Below are positions 22,204 through 34,900 of a stretch of DNA of 64,000 bases, piece by piece. How positions within the stretch are numbered: the first letter of the stretch is position 1; every line of letters starts with the position of its first letter. This DNA comes from Euryodendron excelsum (Eukaryota; Streptophyta; Magnoliopsida; Ericales; Pentaphylacaceae), in assembly GCA_033060915.1 (NCBI GenBank), contig CM065377.1:35031183-35095182 (forward strand). The letters run 5' to 3'. A program made the position numbers and the translations under genes. The notes beneath the pieces are model-generated. The model made no database searches and was not told the origin of the DNA. It saw only the letters and a list, made by a program, of their open reading frames with translations.

Positions 22204-22988
22204 AATAATCATTTTGTCCTTCTAACTTTATTTTAAATTTCAATATCAACTCTTAACTTTTATTTGTTCAATTTAAGCCTTCCAACTTTGAAAAGTAAGT
22301 CAATTTAGCCCAAAATTTTAATTTGGTTGGAAAAAATTATATATTAATTATATTTTGACCATCTAAACTATGACTAAATATCACATTTTACCCTATAAAT
22401 GTCTCCTTTGTATCCATTTCAAAATTTTTGTATTTTAGGTTTTAGAAACAAAAACAATAGGAACTTCGAAAATGCTTTTATTTTCACATTGGATTCATTT
22501 ACATATAAAAATGGTCTTTCAAAAACCCAAATAAACAAGTTTTTTCCTAAACGCAATCTTGACCATTTTCAAATTAGGGGTTTGTTTCATCAAAACCAAA
22601 AAAAAAAATTCTTATTGGACGTATCATATCCTAAATGTTAAAAGTGTTATTTATTTCTTCCATTCTAGTGTCTAAACAAACTTAAATTCAAATAATCGAG
22701 GAGTGAGAATATAATAATCTTTTGTTTAACAAGTAAAAATGATACTAACTCATTGTTAAGGGGTCAAGGAGTGAGAATATAATTTTTTTTTTTTGACCAA
22801 GTAAAAATGATACTGAGTCATTGTTAAGGGATCAAAATGTAATTTACTTTTAACTCTTTTAATATATTTAAAACATTGGACCATATTGACTTTTTTTTAA
22901 AAGTTGAAAGGCTTAAATAGAACAAATAAAATTTGAGTGATGACATTAAACTCTAAAACAAAGTTGGACCGACAAAATGATAATTTTT
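22204..22988. mobile_element. Long-TIR non-autonomous DNA element (785 bp)
   Basis: About 115 bp at each end form an imperfect inverted repeat. The left arm, starting AATAATCATTTTGTC, pairs with the right arm ending GACAAAATGATAATTTTT. The order of shared words (tttatttgttc, tttaagcctt, caacttt, gtcaat) is kept throughout. The interior has a 68-bp-period tandem duplication (gagtgagaatataat at 22701 and 22769). Long TIRs suggest a Mutator-like MITE; no target duplication was resolved. The frame at 22399-22641 is not a recognisable gene. Confidence 0.7.
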
Positions 22989-24262
22989 CCTATAATAATC
23001 TACACTTCTTTTTGAGCTTAATAAACTTGCATGAAGGCTTTGCTTGGCTCAACACCATTCTAATGCTATGTTTGAATATTAAATTTATCAAAGCATATGA
23101 AATTAATTATATAAATTCATTTTTATGGATAACTAAATAAACTTATATATATACATATATATTTGATAAAATACATATTCATTTTCTTCTTATTTTTCTA
23201 TCCAAACATAGTGCAAATAATTAGAAAGGGAGCCGAGGTAGTTCGTTGGCACTCAGGGGCGAAACCCTCATGTGCCCATATTAGGCAGCTTCCCCTATGC
23301 CATTTTTACCTATAGTTTTATAAATACTTTCAATTTGCCCTCAAAAATTAAAGATCCTCCCTAAAATTTTTAAAAATTATATTTTTACCTATAGTTATAA
23401 TTTTTACTTTGCCACTCTAAAAATTTATAAATGCCCCTCTTAAATATATATTTTGCTTAAAATTTCATTTACATATTATGAATAAACTTATATACATTGC
23501 AAATATATATAAAAATCAAGTGTTCGCTTATTGATTACAAAAAAAAACAAAAACAAAAGAAAATCCTTAGTTATGATAGATAGTTGTCCCTAAATTAATT
23601 TTTTAGCTCCACAGCTGGTGGCATTGGGTTCAAATCGTGACATCCAACTTTCTCCTATCTTGATGTATCCTATGTCTAACAACTTTCTCCTATCTTGATC
23701 TATCCATTATTCTTTCAATTAAAATCTGGCCTCACTTTCAATTAACTATGAGGGAAGAACCAAACCAAAGTGAGATTAGAGGAAGGAGACAAAGGAAGAG
23801 ATCTGAGCAAGGAAACATGCCTTATTTTTGTTAGGAATATTTCAGCCAAAGGGAGATATATGAGGAAGGAAACATGCCTTTTTTTTTTATTAGAAATATT
23901 TAAGGCAAACAGAGTGGTCCTCTGCAACACAACCACTGGCGCATTACAAAAGTGCACCATTGTGATACATACTTTGTATTTAATTTTACAATTTAACTTC
24001 AGCGGATCTCGTCTCTTTAGGATGAAGTGCCAAGTGTATTATCATAATTATGAACCACGTACAACCATGAATGTTTTGAGTTTAGAATGAAAAAAACCAT
24101 TAAAAACAAAACATATCATTATGCATCAAAAATTTGAAGAAAAAATTTCATATATATAGCATTACTTTTTTAGACTAAGATGGTTTGACCTCACTTAAAA
24201 TGTATACAAGCACAAAATTTTAAAATGAGACTAAAGTTTCTTGTGATGGTAAAGCAGTGCTG
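22989..24262. other. Intergenic sequence with decayed repeats
   Basis: 23223-23460 looks like a decayed repeat (ggggcgaaacc followed by cccc(t)aaattttt segments). 23640-23710 has a short direct repeat (caactttctcctatcttgat). 23800-23900 has an imperfect duplication around ggaaacatgcctt. No gene is supported. Confidence 0.4.
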
Positions 24263-24267
24263 CTAGA

Positions 24268-25705
24268 TGATTGCACTCTAAAAGAGCAATTACAATACCT
24301 TAATTTGTCATTTGTTAGCCTTAGTTTAAGAGTTTATATAACTTTTTAATTAGATTTTAGTATTAACTAAGTTATTTTGCTTTGTATAGGTTTTGAGCTT
24401 AATGTGAGGGTTTCAGACGCATTTCAGATGAAAAGAGAATGTGTTTTCAAAAGGATGTTGTCAAGTACAAGCTATTAAAACTATGGCACAATCAGCTGAA
24501 GCACGCAAAACTGAAACTTTGGAGGGTCATATCTTCCAAATTAGAAAGGCTAACAGGGCCCATAATATATTGATTTTATATAACTTTGAAAGAGCTATTC
24601 AAATATGTTGACCATATGTATGGTAGTTCAACAGCACATACGGTACTGTACACCATACGTACGGTCTACAAAAATTTCAAACTTCAAAGAGCTGCAATTA
24701 ACGAACAAATGCACCATACGAAGACTATACGTATGGTATTTTGACCGTACGTGTAGTAGTCAGACCGTACATACAGTCCTGCCAATCTCTGTTTTATTTT
24801 CACTATTATAAATACGGGTTTGTACAGAATTTTAGGAATCTATCTCTCATTTTTTACTCAGTTTTCTTAGATTTCTTTGTATCTAGGAGTAGGGTAGTGA
24901 TAGAAACTTTATTTACTTGCGTTTTTCTTTGTTTTTCTTCATTTTCTTTGTATCCAAACATTAGTTTTCTTTCAACTAAATGCTAGATCTACATTTCTTC
25001 ATACATCATCTCATGGATTCAAGTAGCTAAACACATCCTTGGATGCAATTGTGAATATCTACCAAGGATTTTTCAGGGCTTCAATGGAGCTATATGAATT
25101 TTAGTGATCTACCTTAAGTTTGCTTCAATTTCATCTCAATTGGGTTGTAGATTTATAGAACACTTAGACTCATAATTTATATTGGTAATCTCTATGCACA
25201 ATTCCCTAATTGGTATAGGAATTGCACAATTGATGGTTTGTTTTTATGATTTCTACAATTGAATATCAATCTTCACTCAATTGAGCATGAATTCTAGTTT
25301 CTATGGACAAAATGTTCTAGGTCAATGATTCATGGGGTGATCCTTAACTTGAGTTATGCAAATCTCCATTGAAGACCATGTAGAGAATTGGTAGATTGAA
25401 ACAATTGCATTCAACCCTTTTGTTAATCATTCTCAAATTTAGTCAGAATTACTCTTAATACTTAATTTAATTAGTTAATTTAGTAGTCAAAATACTCTCA
25501 CCATCAACATATTTTCGGTCTTCTTTGTAGATAGATTCAATTTGCTTAGTTTTACTTCCAATTCTAATCAAATTGTTTGGTATTCACCTATGTCACGCCT
25601 ATATTTGGTTTGGTCCTTGAGGAGATACAACTCTAAACTTTCTAGATAAACTCCAATCGTCAACCATGCACTTGCAAAAAATATAGCACTATTAAGGGCG
25701 ATTCA
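24268..25705 (+). repeat. 5' LTR of the nested retrotransposon
   Basis: It begins TGATTGCACTC and ends GGCGATTCA. U3 holds a cluster of CGTACG-centred palindromes at 24605-24780, then TATAAATA at 24807-24814. The 3' LTR counterpart is at 38301-39739, where the first dinucleotide is TA instead of TG. Confidence 0.9.
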
Positions 25706-25710
25706 AGTTT

Positions 25711-25728
25711 TGACGCCATTGTCAGGGA
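25711..25728 (+). promoter_or_regulatory. Primer binding site
   Basis: TGACGCCATTGTCAGGGA lies six bases after the 5' LTR. It resembles TGGCGCCGTTGCCGGGGA, complementary to the 3' end of plant tRNA-Asp and known from Athila-type elements, with four transition-type changes. Confidence 0.7.
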
Positions 25729-26160
25729 CCAAAGGCACGAGACGAACACTAAAAGAACTTTGGGTTGGAAAGTAATTAGTGGATTGAATCTCCAACACAT
25801 CTACTACAACAAAAGAATCTTCAATTGAGGCCATAGGTAACTTCGTTCCACCTTTTTGTGTGATAGCATGATTGATTTTGATTTTTGATTTTCTCTTTTA
25901 TTTTAGGATTATTTTTGTTTGATTAGTATAGAATTTTTCATTGTATTGAGAACTCAATTGGTGGATAGGCTTGTGTGCTATATGCTTGTTGGTGGTATTG
26001 CTATTACCTAAAGAGATTGAAAGTTTCGATTAGTTTAAATTGAATTGAATTATGAATTAGTGGTACATTTATGTGGAGATTAGAGGGTTTGGAAGGCAAA
26101 TTGGTGGAAGGGAACTGTGAATTGATTTGTTGAGACGCGGATTGCCAATTTGTTTGTACA

Positions 26161-27179
26161 TTGCATTTATCTTCTATTATGCATTTCATTATGTTTGGTA
26201 GCTCATTTTCACACATATCACCATCTCACCACATTGGCATAGGCACAATGGACTACTCTTCTCAAGGAATTAAGAACGGGGGTATAGACACCCCTCCATG
26301 TTGGTCTCTTAGAAACTATATTCAAGGTAATGTAACGAGAAACCAAGAACCATCAAACATATCTCTTAGAGCCAATAGCCAAAGGGAGCCTCCTAGCCCA
26401 CCTCCCAATCTTGGGTGGTGTAATCAATCCAACCTTGGTAGGGGACATGAGAGGACATATTCACATCATTATTTCAACTTACCTCAATCTTACCAAGAGC
26501 CCTTTGACTATTACCATGCATCTCCTCCACTTTATCACTACCAAGAACCCTTTGATCATTCCCAAGCTTCACCACCAATTTATCCTTGCCAAGAGAGCTT
26601 TAGTGAAGCCCATCCTAATTCTAACTCCCACCAAGAACAAGTTCATCCCACCTCTCCCCACAAAAGCACACTAGAATTCACTCTAGAGGATACACTAGAG
26701 GACGCCTTACAACCATTCATGCAAATGCAAATGGTGTATCTAGGATAGACAAAACCCTTGAATCCCAAGGTCAACTTCTAGATGATATAAAAGGTCACTT
26801 GACCCTATTGATGCAAATCTTGGGTGTTCAAGAGGGGGAAGAGATTTCCATCCAATCTCAACCCAATTCTCATAAACAAGTGCTTGAAAGTGATTCCAAT
26901 TTAACTCTACATCAAGAGTAAGTCAATCCCATCGAACAATTCCATCCCATCACCAACCTTAAGACTAAGGGTATCATTAATCAAACCATCCTTCCCCAGT
27001 TTGAGTCTAGGGAAGAAGCTCATAGGGTAAGAAAAGAAATTATTGAAGATCATGATAGGAATGAGGAACCCGCGAGAGAAGAGCCCATGATTGAGGCTTC
27101 CAAGTATGACAAGAGTGAGTAAGAGGGTGATGAAGAAACTAGTGAAAGGAGTCCAAGAAGGTTAAAAATGATAAAGAAC
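26161..27179 (+). pseudogene. Gag-like ORF of the nested retrotransposon, 5' part
   Basis: An open frame from 26161 to 26748 encodes a Pro/Gln/His-rich protein with a repeated YQEPFD...ASPP motif (residues near 113-145). A frameshift at about 26715 leads to ANGVSRIDKTLESQGQLLDD and continues as an acidic, coiled-coil-prone stretch with in-frame stops at about 26918 and 27119. It resembles the linker and C-terminal regions of plant gag-like proteins in composition only; no zinc knuckle is visible. A solo LTR interrupts it at 27180. Confidence 0.6.
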
Positions 27180-30100
27180 TGTAAACACCCCATTTTTGCC
27201 CGCTCGGCAATCTCCGGCCTGACCGAACTCCCTTTCAAAACTTCGTAAGCACATTCAAGCCCAAATTAACTTTAAAACTCTTATCCAATTAGTCAAACAC
27301 TTCTCGGGCCCGCTAGACCTAATAAAGGCCTCATAACCAAACCTACCCCTTGAGTCTCCAAGCACGTCTTGAGAAAGTTCAAAATCCCTCAAGATGCTAA
27401 GTCTGTCTTTCGAAAGTGTTGCTAAATAGTTAGGTGTACTTAACACGCCATTCTATCCAGCTCCAGTCCCATTTCGGCTAACTTCAGTCAAAATGACCCT
27501 TTTACCCCTAGGTGCCCTAGCACAGCACAAACCCCACTAAACAATGAAAAACTCTTCCGGGATCATCCCTGAATGACCTAGCGCGCTTAACATAACACTC
27601 CAGTCCATTCCTGACCTTTTTCAACCAAACCCAGTCAAAATGACCATTTTGCCCCTAGTGACCCAAATGCACCCCGAAACAACACTGGTCTTAGAATATT
27701 GAACGGCGGGTCTTGTTATACACTTCTGTTTAACCAAAGGAGGACCTTACAACACTAAACACTCCTGACTCAATGAAAGCCCTCTGCACCGTCTACGAGA
27801 CGCTCCGCTAAGATTGCCTTTTTTCCCGATTTCCTCGTTATAACGCACCATCAAACGATTTGAGAAATGCGTAAACCGGGAACTTTCCGAAAGCATGTTC
27901 ATAGGTTTTTTCATGGATACGGCTCGATCGAAGAGATCGCTTCCCAAAGCTCCTCATCGCGTGGCTCAAAAATTGCTACTTTTAACGACCCTTGGAGCGT
28001 CTCACAGACACTCCGCCAAGGTTGACTTTTTTTCCAATTCCCTGATTATAATGCACCATCAAATAACTTGAGAAATGCATAAATTAAGGAATTTTCAAAA
28101 TTATGTCTAGAGTACTTTCCATAGGTACGGTCTAATTGGAGAGATTGCTTCCCAAAGGCCTCGATCATGCGGCACACAAATATCTACTTTTGAACCCCCA
28201 AAGAGCATATCACAAACGCTTCGCAAAAATACAATTTCATGCACACTTCCTGAGACAATATCTCACACTTCTGAACATCGTTTAGATTTTTCGAAAACTC
28301 AGAAGTTCACAAGAAACCCTAGGAGAACACCGTGGATGTAATCGATCCCTCCGAAGCCTACTCGGTTCGCACAATTATCGAGGTGAAGTTTGAACGAACA
28401 CTCCCAGTGACGGTGCGTATGCTACATGTGCCCAAATTTTGATCAGATCGATCAAACTTCACTTAGCCCTTAAGATTTAGCTAGTACAAAAAGTGCCACG
28501 TGGCCTTCATTCTGTGGAATAGTACCGGCGCATGTAGCACATGCGCCTGTGTAAAATTTTACACAGGCACATGTGCTACATGCGCTAGTGTCCAAAAATT
28601 TGCCTATAAATACATGCCTCCCCCTCTGCATATTTCAGGATCGAAAATTGATGCGAAACTCTGCTGAAACTGCTCTAGAATCTCGAATTTCTATATACAT
28701 CTCACTCTTTCAATACTTAGGCTAGATTCCACCTCTCCCTAACCCATACACTTCACCTACATAGCCCTATGCGCCATTAAACTCCTCCTTCCAGCTCCTC
28801 AAGCCTACTTGAAGCCATCCAAGTTCAAGTCAAGGCATCCACAGAAGATTACAAGTGTATTAAAGGCAAAAGGTGGTATTTCTTTTACATTTTTGTATTC
28901 CCCCACTCTTCTCTTCTACCTCCTAGCCTACTTAGGCTATTCTCTATTTTAATCCCCATCTTCAACCCTCCTTTCTTGCATGCTTGAAGCCAAGAGAGCT
29001 CTTAGTTCATGCCTAGAGGAAAGCTAGTGGGAGCCACCGTGTAGGGGGATCTCTCACTAGCCTACTTTAAGATGGTATAGCCTAGGAGCCCCTTGATTAT
29101 GTGGTGTAGCCTAAAGCCTTGTATGTATTCATGACCCCCTTGCATTTTGCTACTTGATCATGTCTTGTGTGCTTGGCTTCATTTTCATGTTTTAACCATG
29201 TTCTACAAAGCTTGCATTATTCTTATTTTCATGCTACTTTCAAGCTCCATATTCCTTTCAAGATGGTTCTAAGAGTTGGTCCCTTGAAATTTAGGATGAG
29301 ACCTTAGAAATCATGCCTTAAAAAATCCCCCATTAACACCCTAACCCACACTTTTACATCATTGCATTTCAACTTGCATAATAGTTGTTTTCAAACTCTC
29401 TAATTTTCAAGGTTTCTATTCTCTCAAGTTTAGTGGTTGAAATGGCCCCATGGAACCCTCTCTCAAGTGGTCTCCATTTTATATTGGTCATAGAAGCCCT
29501 AAATTGTTAGAATGGTTCCCTTTTCTTTTTATTCTTGCACAAAAGTGGTTTTCAAACTCTTTGATTTCTAAGGTTTCCATTCTCTCAAGTTTAGTGGTTG
29601 GAATGGCCCCATGGAACCCTCTCTTGAGTGGTCTCCCTTTGCATTGGCCATAGGAACCCTACCTTGTTGGAATGGTTTCCTCTAAGAATGGTTTTCAAAA
29701 TCTTCTTCTCAAAAATGGTTTTCAAAAATTTATTCTCTCCATCTTTGCATTTAAAATGGTTTCCCAAAAGTTGTCATCATTATGTTGACTATTAAAATCC
29801 CCACTGTTGTCAAGATAAAGGTTATAATGGCCCTAAGGAAATATTCTTTGAAATGGTTTTCAAGCACCAATCATATAAACCATATTCTTGGCTAGGGTCA
29901 AATTTTCATAGAAATGATCTTCAAAATAAGTTTTCTACCAAAGTCCTTTGTATAACATGATTTGTTTTTCAAAAACTCTTTCAAAAAATGCAGCAGACCA
30001 CCTTTCAAAACCATCTTACAATCCAACCTTAGGTTAACTTGATCCTAGTTATCCAACCCTAGGTTAACTTGACCCAAGTTATCCAACCCTAGGTTAACTT

Positions 30101-31595
30101 GACCCTAGTTGTCCAACCCTAGGTTAACTTGGCCCCAGTTATCTAACCTTAGGTTAACTTGATCCTAGTTGTCCAACCCTAGGTTAACCTAACCTAAGTT
30201 AGTTAACCTTAGACCACCTTGATCCTAGGTTAACCTAACCCGAGTTAGTCAACCTTAGGTCACCCATAACCTTAGGCCAACCCAACCTAGATTAGTATAT
30301 TTCAAGCTTCCAACTCATGAACCCCTTTTTAAAGGTTCTTCCTATTTAATACTACTCCCATAATTCATTTTTCCAAAACCTCCTACTCTCTTGAGATTTC
30401 AAAAACCGACTCCATAATCTTTTCAAACACTCCTACATTCTACCTTTAAAAACGTTTTCAAGAACTCACAATCCTAAGGTGTCCCTACCCCTTCTATGGT
30501 TAGGAATTCCAAAGGAAGGTAATATATCAAAAGTAACCTCCAAGGTTGTCCATATTAAAGTTCCAAAGTCCTTGGCATTTTCAAAAACCACTTTCAAAAA
30601 CTTTTCAAAGACCAATTTACTACAACATTCCAAAACCATACCTCTAAGGTTTTCAAAACAACATTTCAAACCATTTTCAAAACCCTCTTGAGTTGTTCCA
30701 AAAACATTTCAAAATACTTCAAAAGCCTCTTCCGAGAGTTTCAAAGTTCTATTTCAAAACACTCAATTGTTCGATTTCAAATCAAAACTCTCAAGTTCTT
30801 TCTTTCCAAAGACCACAAAGTATCTTCAAAACTTTCCAAAGGCCCTAATGCCCCTATTTTCTATCAGGCTTTTGCCCGAACTACGAATGACCTGATTCTT
30901 ACTAAATGAGATACGTAGGCAATCTAAAATGGTACAGTTATAACTTCAATTTCAACTCCAATCCCCTTTTCAAAAATTTCATTCAATTCAAAGTTCCTAT
31001 TTCAAACTCCTTCAAAACTCTCATGTTTTCCCAACTTCTTTCAAAATTTGCATCATGCATCATACATCCGAAAAGTGATGACTAAATCCCGTGTTCTAAA
31101 TTCTAAAGTGGATATTAAGTGGATAATGGTAACCGGTTATTCAAATGAATAAAGGGTGATTAAACATGTAGGTACCGAAAGGGCGGGGTAGGGTATTGAT
31201 CTTAGAATATCTTCCTTATACATAACCAACTCTCGGATCATAGATTTTTGTTTTCGAAAGAACAAAATAGAGTCATTTTTAAAAAGGGTTTAAAACTTTC
31301 TAAAGGTTGCCAAACAACCTATTTTCTCAAAAATCCTCTCTCGAGGGAGTTTTTCAAAACCTTTTTCAAAAACCCTAAGTTTAATCTTCGGATTAACACT
31401 TAGTTTTAGGTGACCTAACTCACCTTAATCAAGCTAGGTGGCGACTCTTATTTTTCTAAAAAGCCCTTAATCAAACCAATTTCAATTCAAACCTAGTCAC
31501 ACTCATCCTTCTAGGAGGATGAGTTATAATGACAGAATTTCGTGCTTTGATCTCTAAGCCGAAAGGACCTTGGACCCAAAAATCGAGGCGTAACA
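27180..31595 (+). mobile_element. Solo giant LTR (4.4 kb), subfamily 3, AGAAC target duplication
   Basis: It begins TGTAAACACCCC and ends GGCGTAACA. It is flanked by AGAAC at 27175-27179 and 31596-31600, so it is a complete solo LTR left by recombination. It carries CAAAATGACC-type motifs near 27488 and 27634, a 58-bp near-perfect palindrome at 28528-28585 and a TATA box at 28605-28612. A 30-bp-period array lies at about 30021-30290, a CTACG...CGTAG core at 30880-30920 and a perfect 8-bp hairpin at 31502-31523. Confidence 0.95.
28528..28585. repeat. 58-bp near-perfect palindrome upstream of the LTR TATA box
   Basis: The left half begins GCGCATGTAGCACATGCGCC and the right half ends CATGTGCTACATGCGC, with AAAATTTT at the centre. 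I find one mismatched position pair. It ends 20 bp before TATAAATA. Each half is itself palindromic. Confidence 0.9.
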
Positions 31596-31600
31596 AGAAC

Positions 31601-31997
31601 ATATTGAGGACCCTCTAGCAAGAACTATTGCCTTTGATGGAGATCTTGAACTTTTAAATGTCAGGAATGTGCAAGTGAATGAGGATTTGGTTAATTTTGA
31701 GGATGTGTCCACCATGTTGAAGGGTCAAGTAACTCCTATCCTTAATCCTCTAGAACCTATTCCTATCATGCCAACTCCTTTGGAGCTTGACACCCCGCTA
31801 TTAGAACCGACTATCTTTCACCTATGTGAGCACCCAGAGAGTGAGGAAGGTCAAAAGATTAATAGAATGACTCTTAGTGGCACCTTAGTACACGATCCTT
31901 TGACTCCATTTCCATTTTATGACCCTTTTGACCTGTTTGACTGTACTTGTTATATCCTTGAGTTCATTAAGGATATTGAAATTTATTGTGTCTACCC
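31601..31997 (+). pseudogene. Gag-like ORF of the nested retrotransposon, middle part
   Basis: This continues the host ORF after the first solo LTR: the sequence reads EHIEDPLARTIAFDGDLELL, then MQVNEDLVNFEDV from 31669, a Pro-rich segment (PLEPIPIMPTPLELDTPLLEP) and DPFDLFDCTCYILEFIKDIE. The reading frame differs from the upstream piece, showing earlier decay. It is cut at 31998 by a second solo LTR; the last codons resume at 35923. Confidence 0.6.
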
Positions 31998-34900
31998 TAT
32001 CGCACCCCGATTTTTTACACTCGAAAAATACAAGTGAGAAAAACATAGTGCTCTCTCGTTAGAACTCATCCTCCTAGAAGGACGAGTACGACCAGGTTTA
32101 AATTGAAAATTAATTTGATTAAGGGCTTTAGAAAAAATATTTGGAGTCGCCACCTAACTTGATTAAGGTGAGTCAGGTCACCTAAAACTAAGTACAATCC
32201 AAAAATTACACTTACAGTTTTTGAAAATGTTTTGAAAACTTCCTCAAGAGAGGGTTTTTAGAAAATAGGTTGTTTAACAACCTTTGGAAAGATTTAAGCC
32301 CTTTTAGAAAATAACTCAATTTTGGACTCTCAAAAACAGTGATCTAGGTTCGGAGATTGGTTACGTGTAGGAAAAGACGCACTAGAGCATCACCGTATCC
32401 CGCCCTTGCGATACCTACATGTCTATTCACCCTAGGTTCACTCATTATAATCTTTGATTAATAATTGTCCAATTATATCCACTTTGAAAAGAACTTTAAA
32501 AAGAAAATTTATATGATGCATGACATGCAAGTGACAGAAAAAGGTGTTGATTTTTTAAAATAGATTTGAAAAAACTTGATTTGATTTTGAAAATGAATTT
32601 GAAAAGATAGATTTGATTTTTGAAAGAAGGTTTTAGAAATTAGAGATTGGAAATAGACTTTAGAATTAGAAACTTGAAATAGATTATGGAATTAAAAATT
32701 TTAAAAATGTTGTGACCGCACTCATGGGGGTTACCTACGTATCCTTTTTTGGAAATTAGGTCAGTCATAGTTCGGACAAGAGTCTGACTGAAAATAGACA
32801 CTTTTAGGTTTTGGAAACGTTTGATTTGAGAAGATTTAATTAGAAAAGAGTTTGAGATGAAAAGAGTTTAACTTCAACTTGGAATAGAACATTTGAATTT
32901 GAAATTAAACCTAGACTTAGAATTGGACTTGGAAAATTATTTGAACTTTGAAAGAGAACTTGGACTAGATTTAGAAAGATTAAGATTTTGAAAACATCTT
33001 GACTTAGATTGAAATTGAAAAACCATCTTGGTTAAGAAATGAGTTTTAGAAAAGAGTTAAAACTTCCTAACTTAGGATTAGGGTTGAACTAGAGTTTAGG
33101 TAACCTAAGGTGGGAGTATGTAATTGAATTGAAAATATTTGATTTAGACTTGAGAGGTTTGATTTTAGAAAAGTTGGAGTTTAGAAAACTTAGAATTAGG
33201 AAAGATGAGCTTTAGAAAAGATTAGAGGGGATTGATTTGATTTAAAAACACTTGACTTGGAGAAGACTTGTAGAGATTTGATTTGATTTAAAAAAATGTA
33301 GAAAGTTAAAACTTAGGAAAGATTGGAATGAGGAAATCTTTGAATTAAGAAAGCTTTAAGATAGGAAAGTTCCATTTTAGGAAAGTATCAAATTAGAAAA
33401 GTTTCATTTTAAGAAAGTGTCAAATTAGAAAAGTTTTCGAATTAGAAAAAGATTTAAATTAGGAAAGTTTTCAACTTAGAAAAGTGCACAATTAGAAAAG
33501 TTTTCGAATTAGGAAAGATTTGAATTAAGAAAGTTTTGAATTTAGAAAGATTTGAACTTTAGAAAGATTTAAAATTAAGAAAGATTTGATTGCTATTTCC
33601 TAAAGTAGAAGATTAAATTTTATTTCTAAAAAGAGATTATTTGATTTGGTTCTAAAAAGGAGGATTTGATTTGGTTTCCTAATTTGGGAGATTAGATTTG
33701 ATTGGAAGATTGGATTTAATTTCCTAAATTGAAGGGTTGGATTTGACATGGAATTGGAAAGATTGAATTTTAGAAACCTTGGATTTAGAAATCTATGATT
33801 CGGGTGGAAAAAGAGGTTTTGGAAACATAAGATTTGATGTAGAAGATAGTTTTTGAGAACCTATGATTTGAGGCAAAATAAAAAGTCATGTTTTTAGGAA
33901 AGAGAACTAGAGTTTCCTAATCATAGTTTCCAAGACTTGACTTGGACTTCAAACAAAAGAGTTTTTGAAAAGTAAATCTTTTGAAGAGAGTTTTTTAAAA
34001 GAAGTTTGAAAAGAGTTTTGAGAAAGTAGACTTTTGAGACGAGTTTTTGAAAAAACGTTTGAAAAGCAATTTGGAAAGGGCCTTAAGTATGGACTTTTGG
34101 AAATCTTTTGAACATCTCACTTTCCTAAAATAATTCTAACCATGAAAAGATTAGAATCATTCTAAGTTTGTGGTCTTGAAAACAACATGGATTTGGAATA
34201 TGGACCATAATAATCATATTGAATATCACACTTTTCCAAAACAACCCTAATCATGGAATGGCTAGAATCATCTCAAGATTGTGGTTTTTGATAGAAACAA
34301 TTAGGGTTTACTCTACAAAATATGGACCTGATGGTCACAATGAATATGACACTTTCCTAAAACACCCCTAACCATGGAATGGCTAGAATCACTCTAGGAT
34401 TGTGATTTTGAAAACAATATTTTGAATGTAAGTTTTGAAATAGATTTTGAATACAAGTTTGAAAAACAACTATGAAAACCATTTTGAATGAAGGTCTGAA
34501 TATGATAAACACAATGCAAAAGGGTCGTGAACATACAAGGTTAGGCTTCACCATATAGTCAAGAGGGCCGAATCCACACAGTCTAAGGTTGAACTAGAAA
34601 AAGTCCCCGACATAGTGACTTTCAACAGTCCTTCCTACACATGAATCGGGGAGTCCCTTGTTTCAAGCATGCAAGAAAGGGAGGTAGAAGATGAGGGATT
34701 AAAATAGAAGAAAACCCCAGTGAGTTAGAAGGAAGAAGAGAGAGGGGGGTATTACATAAATATAAAGAGAGAGCCTACCTTGTTTTCTTTTTGTTTTGCT
34801 TGCTTTATTTGCTTTGCTTTACTTGAGCTTCGAGAGCGTCGAACTTGCAACACTTGAGTCTTCAATGGCTTTCTTTGAGGGTAGTATATAAGTGTATAGA

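Noticed and set aside
23599..23700. Possible SINE from a gggttcaaatc B-box-like string
   Set aside because: No convincing A box, tail or target duplication was found.
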